DNA from: Tangfeifania sp.
GTDB lineage: Bacteria > Bacteroidota > Bacteroidia > Bacteroidales > Prolixibacteraceae
Reading direction: 5' to 3'
NCBI GenBank assembly: GCA_018400515.1
Contig: JAGYMR010000051.1
Span: 1 to 13,540, forward strand
Length of the DNA: 13,540 nucleotides
Positions 1 to 6,235 of the stretch are shown here, piece by piece. Each line of letters begins with the position of its first letter. The stretch's first letter is position 1. A program made the position numbers and the translations under genes. The notes below the pieces were generated by a model. It was not told the DNA's origin and did not search any database. It saw only the letters and a program-made list of their open reading frames with translations.

Positions 1-880
1 ACTCCACAATATACCCCTGTGGAAAATAGTACCCTGCTCCCCCCTCATTGGGAAGATCATTCCACGATTTCGGAACCGTCTGGGGATGAAAATTGACATG
101 GGCATAATCCTCCCCTCCCGGACGTTCCTGCGTAGTCACATTATTGGGTTCATTGGTATTCCAGAACGAATATTCCCCGTCAACAGGGCCACCGGTATAA
201 TTGCCCTGCCAGAATGTTGTGCCTTTTTCCGGGCCTGTCACCCACTTCCAGGTACCTTCACTTCCGGCATCAGACCCCCCGATCCATCCCACGCCGTCAA
301 TCTTGGTCCAAATAAAATTATTCTCCTGATAACTGGTAATGGTGGCCAGGTATCCCTTCAATCCAAAATAGTCCATGCTTCTTGCAGCGTCACGTGCTTC
401 AGTCCAGGAGATTCCCTCCTCTTTTATATAAAGATAGAAATGGCCGGTATACGGCAGATAATCCGCATCAATCAAACTGATGGAGAAAGAGCGGGGGTCA
501 AAACCGGCCGTATCGGTCAGAAGTTCATAATAAACGTTCCGCAGTGCCTCCTGGTATTCTGCGGCTGTTCCCATTCCGTTAAGCTCCAGGTTCCCGTAAT
601 CAGGATCCCAACGGGATAAAAATTTGTCCCCGGCATAAAAAAGGGAATCTTCCCCCTTTTTGTAATTGGCAATGGAAATTTTAAATCCTTCAGAGGAACT
701 ATTAAAATCGATATTTTCAACAACGATGCCGGGAGCGACCGCCACCGGAGTGTTGCAATAGTAAACGGTATCGTTTCCAATATTTTCAATACGGGAATCC
801 TCCCCGCCTCCCTGAGCAGCAACAAAAGCAGGCATCAGCAAAAAGAATACCAACAAAAAACCTGTGTTTCTTTTTTTCAT
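1..880 (-). CDS. Exported C-type-lectin-domain surface protein (3' end cut by window edge)
   Basis: The frame is open for 293 codons from an ATG at 880 to the window edge; the C-terminus lies outside. Residues 1-22 form a typical signal peptide (basic start, then FLLVFFLLMPAFVAAQ). Residues about 30-147 look like a cadherin-like beta-sandwich of the kind that precedes lectin domains in Bacteroidota surface proteins. From about 148 a C-type lectin-like domain follows: GYLATITSYQENNFI at 176-190, GWIGGSDAGSEGTWKWVTG at 198-216, then the two classic calcium and sugar-binding signatures EPN (244-246) and WND (273-275), and GYIVE at the break. EPN in this family is associated with mannose-type ligands; binding here is inferred. 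The lectin domain has no cysteine, so the disulfides usual in animal CTLDs are absent. Such proteins are often long adhesins carrying a type IX secretion C-terminal signal, which cannot be checked here. It is divergent from pabB. Confidence 0.85.
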   Translation of the reverse strand, partial: MKKRNTGFLLVFFLLMPAFVAAQGGGEDSRIENIGNDTVYYCNTPVAVAPGIVVENIDFNSSSEGFKISIANYKKGEDSLFYAGDKFLSRWDPDYGNLELNGMGTAAEYQEALRNVYYELLTDTAGFDPRSFSISLIDADYLPYTGHFYLYIKEEGISWTEARDAARSMDYFGLKGYLATITSYQENNFIWTKIDGVGWIGGSDAGSEGTWKWVTGPEKGTTFWQGNYTGGPVDGEYSFWNTNEPNNVTTQERPGGEDYAHVNFHPQTVPKSWNDLPNEGGAGYYFPQGYIVE

Positions 881-919
881 AAATCCATCTTTTCATTCCC
901 CTCCCTCCCGCTGTGGTTT

Positions 920-927
920 CAAAAATA
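920..927 (-). promoter_or_regulatory. Putative Bacteroidota -7 element for the lectin gene
   Basis: On the minus strand this reads TATTTTTG, an exact match to the TAnnTTTG consensus of the Bacteroidota primary sigma factor. It would give a 5' leader of roughly 30-35 nt before the ATG at 880. No clear -33 TTTG is visible at the expected spacing, so the call rests on the -7 box and its position. Confidence 0.4.
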
Positions 928-978
928 AAAGAAAGACAGTAACAGAAGCCCTTTTCCTTGACATTTTTTCCCGCCTGA

Positions 979-1050
979 GCGTGACCGTTCGGTGGGAAGT
1001 CACCGCTTATCCGGCACACAGGATCTTTATTTTTCCCCCGGAAAAGATCC
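979..1050. repeat. Cluster of inverted repeats between divergent lectin and pabB genes
   Basis: Two structured blocks lie here. In 981-1005, GTGAC (981-985) is inverted as GTCAC (999-1003), and CGGTG (990-994) as CACCG (1001-1005), as alternative pairings. In 1021-1050, GGATC and GATCC enclose TTTTCC (1031-1036), loop CCC, GGAAAA (1040-1045), giving an 11-bp hairpin with a four-base TTTA bulge; GGATCTTT/AAAGATCC is also a perfect 8-bp pair. Neither block has a T-run that would make it an intrinsic terminator. The second block ends 8 bases before the pabB -7 box, which is a plausible operator position. Confidence 0.4.
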
Positions 1051-1058
1051 AAAATGTG

Positions 1059-1066
1059 TATCTTTG
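1059..1066 (+). promoter_or_regulatory. Putative Bacteroidota -7 element for pabB-pabC
   Basis: TATCTTTG matches TAnnTTTG exactly. It would place transcription start near 1073 and a leader of about 58 nt before the ATG at 1131. The -33 region is only a weak TTTC/TTTA run within the inverted repeat at 1021-1050. Confidence 0.4.
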
Positions 1067-1130
1067 AATCCAGAAATAAGAAGTCCCGGCGGACCGGGGC
1101 AGGTTCTTCCGACCCCCATAGAGGCAGGAA

Positions 1131-2129
1131 ATGAGCCAACTGAAAAAAAATTTAAAAATGGACCAGGCTAAAGCTTGCCAAAAAAAAATGAACCGGCTGG
1201 GGAAACAAGGAATTCCTTTTGCATTTTTAATCGACTTCCCGGCAGAAAAATCCCATATTTACCGGCTTTCGGAAAACACCGGCGAACTCTTATGGCAGAC
1301 ACCCGGCCATCAAAATTTTCCCCCGGTTTTCAATCCCCCCAAACTGGAAAAATGGAAAATAAGGCCTGTTGTTTTCGAAGATTACCGAAAAAGATTCGAA
1401 TTTGTGCAATCTCATATTCGCCAGGGAGACACTTATTTGCTCAACTTTACCCAGCCCACGCCCATCGAAACAAATTTATCACTGGAAGAGCTCTTTCATA
1501 TAAGTTCGGCCTCGTACAAAATTCTTCTGAAAAATAAATTTGTATGTTTTTCTCCTGAATCATTTATCAAGATTAAAGAGGGGAAAATTGCTTCTTACCC
1601 TATGAAAGGCACTATTGATGCTGAAACGGAAAACGCCGGGAAACAAATCATAAGCGACTCAAAAGAGCTGGCAGAACACCACACCATTGTGGATCTGATC
1701 CGTAACGACCTGAGCCGGGTGGCAAAAAATGTGACGGTTGAAAAATTCAGATACCTGGAGCAGATAAAAACCAACCGGAAAGACCTGTGGCAGGTAAGCT
1801 CCAGAATTACCGGCGATTTGCCCGGGAATTATGCCGCGATGGTGGGGGATATTCTTTTTTCGATGTTACCGGCAGGATCCATATCGGGTGCTCCCAAAAA
1901 AAAGACCGTTGAAATTATCCGCAAGGCAGAGGAATATAACCGGGGTTTCTACACCGGCGTTTTTGGCCTTTTCGACGGAAGGGACCTCGACAGTTGTGTA
2001 TTGATCCGTTTTATCGAAAGACAAAACGGACAGCTGGTTTATAAAAGCGGGGGCGGCATTACCTTTTTGAGTCAGGCTGAAGCGGAATATGAAGAGATGA
2101 TCAATAAAGTGTATGTCCCAGTTCTTTGA
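1131..2129 (+). CDS. pabB: Aminodeoxychorismate synthase component I (chorismate-binding subunit)
   Basis: PabB converts chorismate to 4-amino-4-deoxychorismate, the first committed step to p-aminobenzoate and folate, using ammonia from a PabA-type glutaminase that is not encoded here. The 332 residues cover the catalytic chorismate-binding domain. Signatures seen are PMKGT at 157-161 (Lys159 corresponds to the catalytic lysine of the PabB PIKGT motif), AEHHTIVDLIRNDLSRVA at 181-198, LPAGSISGAPK at 246-256 and GGGITFLSQAEAEYEE at 307-322. The PMKGT reading favours PabB over anthranilate synthase TrpE. At about 330 residues it is the short form common in Bacteroidota, lacking much of the N-terminal region of the E. 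coli enzyme. The ATG at 1131 follows an AGGCAGGA stretch; the in-frame ATG at 1158 (MDQAKACQKKMNRLG) is an alternative that agrees with where relatives usually begin. Its end overlaps pabC by 17 nt, so the two are surely cotranscribed. Confidence 0.93.
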   Translation: MSQLKKNLKMDQAKACQKKMNRLGKQGIPFAFLIDFPAEKSHIYRLSENTGELLWQTPGHQNFPPVFNPPKLEKWKIRPVVFEDYRKRFEFVQSHIRQGDTYLLNFTQPTPIETNLSLEELFHISSASYKILLKNKFVCFSPESFIKIKEGKIASYPMKGTIDAETENAGKQIISDSKELAEHHTIVDLIRNDLSRVAKNVTVEKFRYLEQIKTNRKDLWQVSSRITGDLPGNYAAMVGDILFSMLPAGSISGAPKKKTVEIIRKAEEYNRGFYTGVFGLFDGRDLDSCVLIRFIERQNGQLVYKSGGGITFLSQAEAEYEEMINKVYVPVL

Positions 2130-2709
2130 GACCATAAAATGTAAAGAGGGAAAGCTGCACAACCTTTCCCGTCACCAGGCACGTTTCAACTATACCCGGA
2201 AGGTGTATCTGGGATTATCGACCGAAATAAACCTGGCGGAAATAATTGCCATTCCGGAGGCATGCAAAACCGGATTGTTCCGGTGCCGCATTCTGTATTC
2301 AGAAAAAATTGAAAAAACGGAATTCATTCCACATGCATATCAGAAAATACAAAGCTTAAAACTGGTGGAAGACCATGCGATTCATTACCCGTATAAATTT
2401 GCTGACAGGAGACGGATGGATCAATTATTCGGCATGCGGGAGGATTGTGATGACATTATTATTGTAAAAAACAACCGGATCACCGACAGCAGCCGTGCCA
2501 ACGTGGTATTTTACGACGGGAGGGAGTGGTGGACGCCTGACACCCCCCTGCTTCCCGGCACCCAGCGGGCCCGTCTCATTGACGAAGGAAAGATCAGGGT
2601 ATGCCCAATTGCTGTGAGCGATTTACGGCATTTTGAAAAAGCCGGACTGATCAATGCGATGCAGTCCCTGAAGGAAATGCCCGTGGTGAAGGTAAAAAAT
2701 ATCTTCTGA
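2113..2709 (+). CDS. pabC: Aminodeoxychorismate lyase-like class IV PLP enzyme
   Basis: This 198-residue fold-type IV PLP protein most likely removes pyruvate from aminodeoxychorismate to yield p-aminobenzoate, completing the step begun by pabB. The probable PLP lysine is Lys95 in YPYKFADRR (92-100). ITDSSRANVVFYDG (about 123-136) is the counterpart of the T-x-x-S-x-x-N phosphate-binding strand, and WTPDTPLLPGTQRARLI (about 140-156) is the typical P-L-L-x-G-x-x-R segment. It is shorter than the 270-odd residues of classical PabC; the shortening is mainly in the N-terminal domain and is usual for Bacteroidota homologues paired with pabB. The 17-nt overlap with pabB implies translational coupling. 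A branched-chain or D-amino-acid aminotransferase role is less likely given the neighbour and the size. Confidence 0.88.
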   Translation: MSQFFETIKCKEGKLHNLSRHQARFNYTRKVYLGLSTEINLAEIIAIPEACKTGLFRCRILYSEKIEKTEFIPHAYQKIQSLKLVEDHAIHYPYKFADRRRMDQLFGMREDCDDIIIVKNNRITDSSRANVVFYDGREWWTPDTPLLPGTQRARLIDEGKIRVCPIAVSDLRHFEKAGLINAMQSLKEMPVVKVKNIF

Positions 2710-2714
2710 AGAGT

Positions 2715-2766
2715 TTTCTCCCTCCGGCCATTTCTAAAATTCGTTGGTGTGAAAACGGAGGGGAAA
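2715..2766. repeat. Imperfect inverted repeat in the pabC / deacetylase convergent gap
   Basis: TTTCTCCCTCCG at 2715-2726 is answered by CGGAGGGGAAA at 2756-2766, with one base out of register and a loop of about 29 bases. It sits between two convergent genes, where a bidirectional terminator would be expected, but neither strand shows a T-run after the stem, so the terminator role is only a possibility. Confidence 0.3.
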
Positions 2767-2776
2767 TTGAACGGAT

Positions 2777-2802
2777 GGCAAAACCACCCCGGCGAAACCA
2801 CC
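2777..2802. repeat. Two-copy 12-bp direct repeat
   Basis: GGCAAAACCACC (2777-2788) recurs as GGCGAAACCACC (2791-2802), one mismatch, period 14 bases, within the 172-base gap between the ends of pabC and the deacetylase gene. No function is apparent. Confidence 0.3.
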
Positions 2803-2881
2803 TATACAAGCCATTTCTCCAGTTCCTGCCACCTTGAATGATCTAAATTTCCCGGATGCATCAGCGTTTTTCCTGCTCTTT

Positions 2882-3871
2882 TCAGTTTTCCGAAGAAAAA
2901 CGTTGCATTATCTCCCTCCAGGTCGTAAGGATGATGTCATTCTCCTCAAAGAACTGCAAAACATCGGGATCGGAAAAAAGCTGTGCTTCCCAGACCCGCT
3001 GCTGCCAGGAACCCGTGATGCTCTTCAGGTTTTCCGTTTCCACCGAGGGGTGAAAAATGATCTCGGTCAATCCGGGATCCAGGGATTTCACCAGTTGAAA
3101 GAAATTAGCTTTTTTTTCGTCATAGGTATCCCCTTTGGGAACGCTGCCAAAATGATCGAGTTTCGGAAGGGAATAATCGTTCAGCATTTCAACCACCGCT
3201 TCATTTATCGGATAGCCGGCCTCCCGGAAAAATGCCGCCACTTCGGGATCGGAGAGATCGATGGCATTGGCCGGAATTTTATATTCCTCAGCGACCTCCA
3301 GAAACACCTTCACAAAAGCGGGCGATCCGTAAAGGGTTCCCATATGGGTATCGATATGGGTGGGCCGGTGGCCCAGCGAAATCATTTTTTCGATCTGTGC
3401 CCTGATTTCCGTTTCCACTTCATGGGGAGCGGCATGCTCCACCACCGAAGGTACACTGCGCCAGAGTTTTCCCTGGGGATCGAGCAACCCCGGAACTTTT
3501 GAAGGTTCGGTAATTGTACCCCACCGGTAATCCTTCCACTCGCTGGTCAGGGTCAGGTGAACCCCGATATCTGCTTCCGGCTGATCCTTTGCCCATTGCA
3601 CAAAATCAGCGGCAGGGGGACAAGGCATCATGACCGCCCCGGAAAGGATGTATTCATTTTCTATGTAATGTTTCCCTGCCTTGTTGGCTTCCGGGCACAT
3701 GCCCAGGTCATCCATGTGCAGCAGCAGTACTTTCTTTCCTTTGGGGTAGCCGAGTTTTTCGGCATTGGTAACCGTCCCTGATTGAACCGGGGAATTCCCG
3801 CCGATAAGGGGGTGGTATGCATGCAGTCCAAAGACAGTAATAAGGACTGGCAAAAAAAGATGTGTTCTCAT
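2882..3871 (-). CDS. Exported ChbG/YdjC-family carbohydrate deacetylase
   Basis: The 329 residues from the ATG at 3871 match the YdjC/ChbG branch of carbohydrate deacetylases, metal enzymes that remove acetyl groups from N-acetylated oligosaccharides such as chitobiose. Seen are KVLLLHMDDLGMCPEANKA at 47-65 (His52, Asp54, Asp55), ADIGVHLTLTSEW at 100-112 (His105), the metal-site motif THIDTHMG at 171-178 (His172, Asp174, His176) and TEIIFHPS at 269-276 (His274). Residues 1-25 (MRTHLFLPVLITVFGLHAY...) form a signal peptide, so it acts in the periplasm or beyond, unlike cytosolic E. coli ChbG. An in-frame ATG at 3916 would add 15 polar residues ahead of the signal peptide and lies at the likely transcription start, so 3871 is preferred. 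It follows the oxidoreductase operon on the same strand, but a 165-base gap with a terminator and its own promoter motif separates it. Its substrate is unknown; the sugar-enzyme neighbours suggest an acetylated glycan. Confidence 0.88.
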   Translation of the reverse strand: MRTHLFLPVLITVFGLHAYHPLIGGNSPVQSGTVTNAEKLGYPKGKKVLLLHMDDLGMCPEANKAGKHYIENEYILSGAVMMPCPPAADFVQWAKDQPEADIGVHLTLTSEWKDYRWGTITEPSKVPGLLDPQGKLWRSVPSVVEHAAPHEVETEIRAQIEKMISLGHRPTHIDTHMGTLYGSPAFVKVFLEVAEEYKIPANAIDLSDPEVAAFFREAGYPINEAVVEMLNDYSLPKLDHFGSVPKGDTYDEKKANFFQLVKSLDPGLTEIIFHPSVETENLKSITGSWQQRVWEAQLFSDPDVLQFFEENDIILTTWREIMQRFSSEN

Positions 3872-3923
3872 TATCAATTGTTTTGGTAAAACGTTCTTTT
3901 TCCGGAATTGCTCCATTCACCAT

Positions 3924-3931
3924 CAAAAATA
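3924..3931 (-). promoter_or_regulatory. Putative -7 element for the deacetylase gene
   Basis: On the minus strand this reads TATTTTTG, an exact TAnnTTTG match. A GTTG at 3950-3953 lies 18 bases upstream as a weak -33 candidate. Transcription would begin near 3917, leaving about 45 nt before the ATG at 3871 and making the upstream ATG at 3916 an unlikely start. Confidence 0.45.
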
Positions 3932-3932
3932 C

Positions 3933-3963
3933 AAAAAAATACCGCCCCACAACAGGACGGTAT
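3933..3963 (-). terminator. Intrinsic terminator after the Gfo/Idh/MocA operon
   Basis: On the minus strand the order is ATACCG, T, CC, loop TGTTGTG, GG, G, CGGTAT, then a run of seven T. The stem is 6 bp plus 2 bp around one mismatch (3939-3963), and the T-run is at 3933-3939. It starts about 74 bases past the oxidoreductase stop codon, in the right orientation, and separates that operon from the deacetylase gene. Confidence 0.7.
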
Positions 3964-4036
3964 ATATTGTTTTCCCGGTCTTCCGGATAAAAACCAACAA
4001 AAGCAGCATTTCCGGAAAATGCTAAAACCTTTGCTT

Positions 4037-5380
4037 TTAAACCACCGGGGTCCATCCCGGGGCATATTCACGGCTCCAAAGCTTCATCGCTTCGCGGTCG
4101 AAAATCCGGCCCGTTTTTTCATCCACGTCAAATCCTTTGCCTGCACGGTAAGCGATGTTGGAATAATGCACCATGGCCTGGCTCACGGTAGCATCCTCAA
4201 TGGGCGCATTCAGTTTTGCTTTTCCCCGGATTCCGTCGAAGAAATTCATCACATGCGCGGTGGACATATTTCCGCCGCCTCCCAGGGCGACACCCGCCTC
4301 ATTGGAACCGGAACTATTATCTTTCACTTTTTTGCCCGACCGGTCGTACAGGATGTACTTGCCGCGGTCGATAAAAACAGCTCCATCGCTGCCATAAATG
4401 ATTGTTCCACGGCCGCCTCCGTAGGTGTCGTATCCATTCCGGCTTTTGCCGTCCCACTGAATCACCTTATCTCCGGCGAACCGGAAAGTGGCCTCCATGG
4501 TATCGTACATTTCCCATCCGTCGTTCAGGAAATGGCGCTTGGCTGCTTCCACATCCACCCGGAGGGGAAAATTCACCTGCAGTGCCCAGCGGGCAACATC
4601 AAGCTCATGGGTTCCGTTGTTGCCCGATTCAGCAGTACCATAATCCCAACCGTACCAGTGCCAGTTATAGTTCCAGGTTTCGCTGGTATACTCCCGGCGG
4701 GGCGCCGGTCCCTGGAAAAGTTCCCAGTCCAGCCCTGCCGGAACGGGCGTTTTTTTCTGGACAGGCACATCCCCGCGGCGGTTCGCATAAAAAGCCACCG
4801 CTTTATAGGGCGTTCCGATAATCCCGTTATGGATCTCCCGGATAATAGAGATGCTGTGCCCTGAGGAGCGCTGCTGGTTGCCCATCTGAACCACTTTGTC
4901 ATACTTCCGGCTTGCTTCCACAATGAGGTCATTCTCTCTCATGTTGTGGCTACAAGGTTTTTCCACATATACATGCTTTCCCCCCTTCATGGCCATGATC
5001 GCTCCGGGAGTATGCCAATGGTCGGGAGCGGCAATGATAATGGCATCAACCTGGGGATCATCGATCACTTTGCGGATGTCATTTTCCAATTTGGGCTGAT
5101 AATCAATATGTTTTGCAAAATTGCGGGCAGCCCCTTCGCGCTGGCTTTCCATCACATCGCACAGATAGGCAAGTTCCGCATTGCTCTCCTGGCGGGCTAT
5201 AGGATCATAAAAAGCCCCCAGCCGGCGACCGAGGCCCATGATCGCCACATTCAGCCGGTCATTGGCTCCAATGATCCGCCCGTAACTCCGGGCAGGCATT
5301 CCCATGGCCGTGCTGCCCGCCGCAATGCCGGCTGCTCCGGCTGTTACTTTCCTGATAAAATCTCTTCTGTTTGCACTCAT
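4037..5380 (-). CDS. Tat-exported Gfo/Idh/MocA-family oxidoreductase
   Basis: An NAD(P)-dependent sugar oxidoreductase of 447 residues. The N-terminus carries a twin-arginine leader (NRRDFIRKV at 4-12, then an Ala/Gly-rich stretch to about 30), so it should be folded with its cofactor in the cytoplasm and exported to the periplasm. The Rossmann segment is LNVAIMGLGRRLGAFYD at 43-59. DAIIIAAPDHWHTPGAIMAMKGGKHVYVEKPCSHN at 112-146 contains the family hallmark EKP (140-142), whose lysine is normally catalytic. GTHELDVARWAL at 256-267 supplies the conserved histidine region of the second domain. In related Bacteroidota clusters, members oxidise the C3 hydroxyl of glycosides, and the adjacent DUF1080 gene supports that reaction here; the substrate is not determined. 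It is the last gene of a three-gene operon, 15 nt after its upstream neighbour, and is followed by a terminator. Confidence 0.93.
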   Translation of the reverse strand: MSANRRDFIRKVTAGAAGIAAGSTAMGMPARSYGRIIGANDRLNVAIMGLGRRLGAFYDPIARQESNAELAYLCDVMESQREGAARNFAKHIDYQPKLENDIRKVIDDPQVDAIIIAAPDHWHTPGAIMAMKGGKHVYVEKPCSHNMRENDLIVEASRKYDKVVQMGNQQRSSGHSISIIREIHNGIIGTPYKAVAFYANRRGDVPVQKKTPVPAGLDWELFQGPAPRREYTSETWNYNWHWYGWDYGTAESGNNGTHELDVARWALQVNFPLRVDVEAAKRHFLNDGWEMYDTMEATFRFAGDKVIQWDGKSRNGYDTYGGGRGTIIYGSDGAVFIDRGKYILYDRSGKKVKDNSSGSNEAGVALGGGGNMSTAHVMNFFDGIRGKAKLNAPIEDATVSQAMVHYSNIAYRAGKGFDVDEKTGRIFDREAMKLWSREYAPGWTPVV

Positions 5381-5395
5381 AAGTAAAAATTATTT

Positions 5396-6235
5396 TTATA
5401 ACATGGATAAAATTCCTCTGATATAGCCAAAAGACTCCATCATCCCGGGAAGGGGATCATTGGCATCTGCCTCATATTCAAGGGCAAGGGTTCCCTGGTA
5501 CCCCATTTTTACGACCGTTTGCAAAAAAGCGGGAAAATCAATGACGCCCCGGCCGATGATGCAGGTTCCTCCTTCGGCGTTAGCTGCTGTAACATCTTTC
5601 ACATGAATGTCGTGCACCCGGTCAAAGAACTCTTTCACATCCCGGGAGGGATCCCGGTTTATCCGTTTTGTATGGCCGATATCAACACACAAGCCCATGC
5701 GCGGGTCCCTGTTTTTAATAAGTTGATAGGCACTTTCGGCACTGGGGTATAAATCGTCGCCCGGCCCGTGGTTGTGGATGGCCAGTTGAATATTGGTTTC
5801 TCTGACTTTTTCTTCCACGTAGTCGAGCAACTCGTGGTTGGGCACGCCCACGATGATCTTCATTCCAGCGGTGCGGGCATAATGAAACGCCTGGTCCACC
5901 TGGGCCCGGTTACGCATATAAATAACACCACCGCCATATAAGGATAATCCCTTTTCCTTACAGAGCGCCACCGCATTTTGGATGGCCTGCTGATCCGAAT
6001 CCAGGGGCAGATGCATGCTTTTAAAACAAATCCGGTCCACACCGCAACGTGCAGTCATACCCAGGGCCTCTTCCTGCGAAAAATTTCTCAGCGAATAAGA
6101 AGCCACCCCCAATTGAAACCCAAAATCCTTTTTTTCACCCGGCAAACTGCTATTTGATGCCTTTCCCTGAAGGGACAAAGCAGCTGCACCCACTCCGAGG
6201 GCAGCCGTTTTTAGAAAATTCCTTCTATCGGTCAT
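5396..6235 (-). CDS. Tat-exported xylose-isomerase-like TIM-barrel protein (sugar isomerase/epimerase or lyase family)
   Basis: The 279 residues form an AP-endonuclease-2 / xylose-isomerase-like TIM barrel. The leader is twin-arginine type (TDRRNFLKTAALGVGAAAL at 2-20), giving export beside its oxidoreductase neighbour. Barrel motifs seen are FQLGVASYSLRNF at 40-52, LAIHNHGPGDD at 151-161, GLCVDIGHTKR at 181-191 (Asp185, His188), VHDIHVKDV at 207-215 (His211), GRGVIDF at 228-234 and LALEYE at 250-255 (Glu253). Asp185, His211 and Glu253 are in the positions that usually bind the divalent metal; the remaining ligand was not assigned with confidence. Family members isomerise or epimerise keto sugars, and some act on 3-keto-glycosides by elimination. 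Its ATG overlaps the stop of the DUF1080 gene by 4 nt (ATGA), indicating translational coupling. The exact reaction is inferred from context only. Confidence 0.9.
   Translation of the reverse strand: MTDRRNFLKTAALGVGAAALSLQGKASNSSLPGEKKDFGFQLGVASYSLRNFSQEEALGMTARCGVDRICFKSMHLPLDSDQQAIQNAVALCKEKGLSLYGGGVIYMRNRAQVDQAFHYARTAGMKIIVGVPNHELLDYVEEKVRETNIQLAIHNHGPGDDLYPSAESAYQLIKNRDPRMGLCVDIGHTKRINRDPSRDVKEFFDRVHDIHVKDVTAANAEGGTCIIGRGVIDFPAFLQTVVKMGYQGTLALEYEADANDPLPGMMESFGYIRGILSML

Noticed and set aside
1131..2129. Anthranilate synthase component I (TrpE) for the chorismate enzyme
   Set aside because: The PMKGT motif, the short length and the overlapping class IV PLP gene point to PabB; no trp genes are nearby.
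2834..3502. 222-codon open frame on the plus strand
   Set aside because: Antisense to the ChbG-family gene with its conserved metal-site motifs; no recognisable domain of its own.
3908..4864. Long open frame (318 codons) on the plus strand
   Set aside because: It lies antisense to the Gfo/Idh/MocA gene, whose motifs (Tat leader, EKP) are unmistakable; the plus-strand product has no family features.
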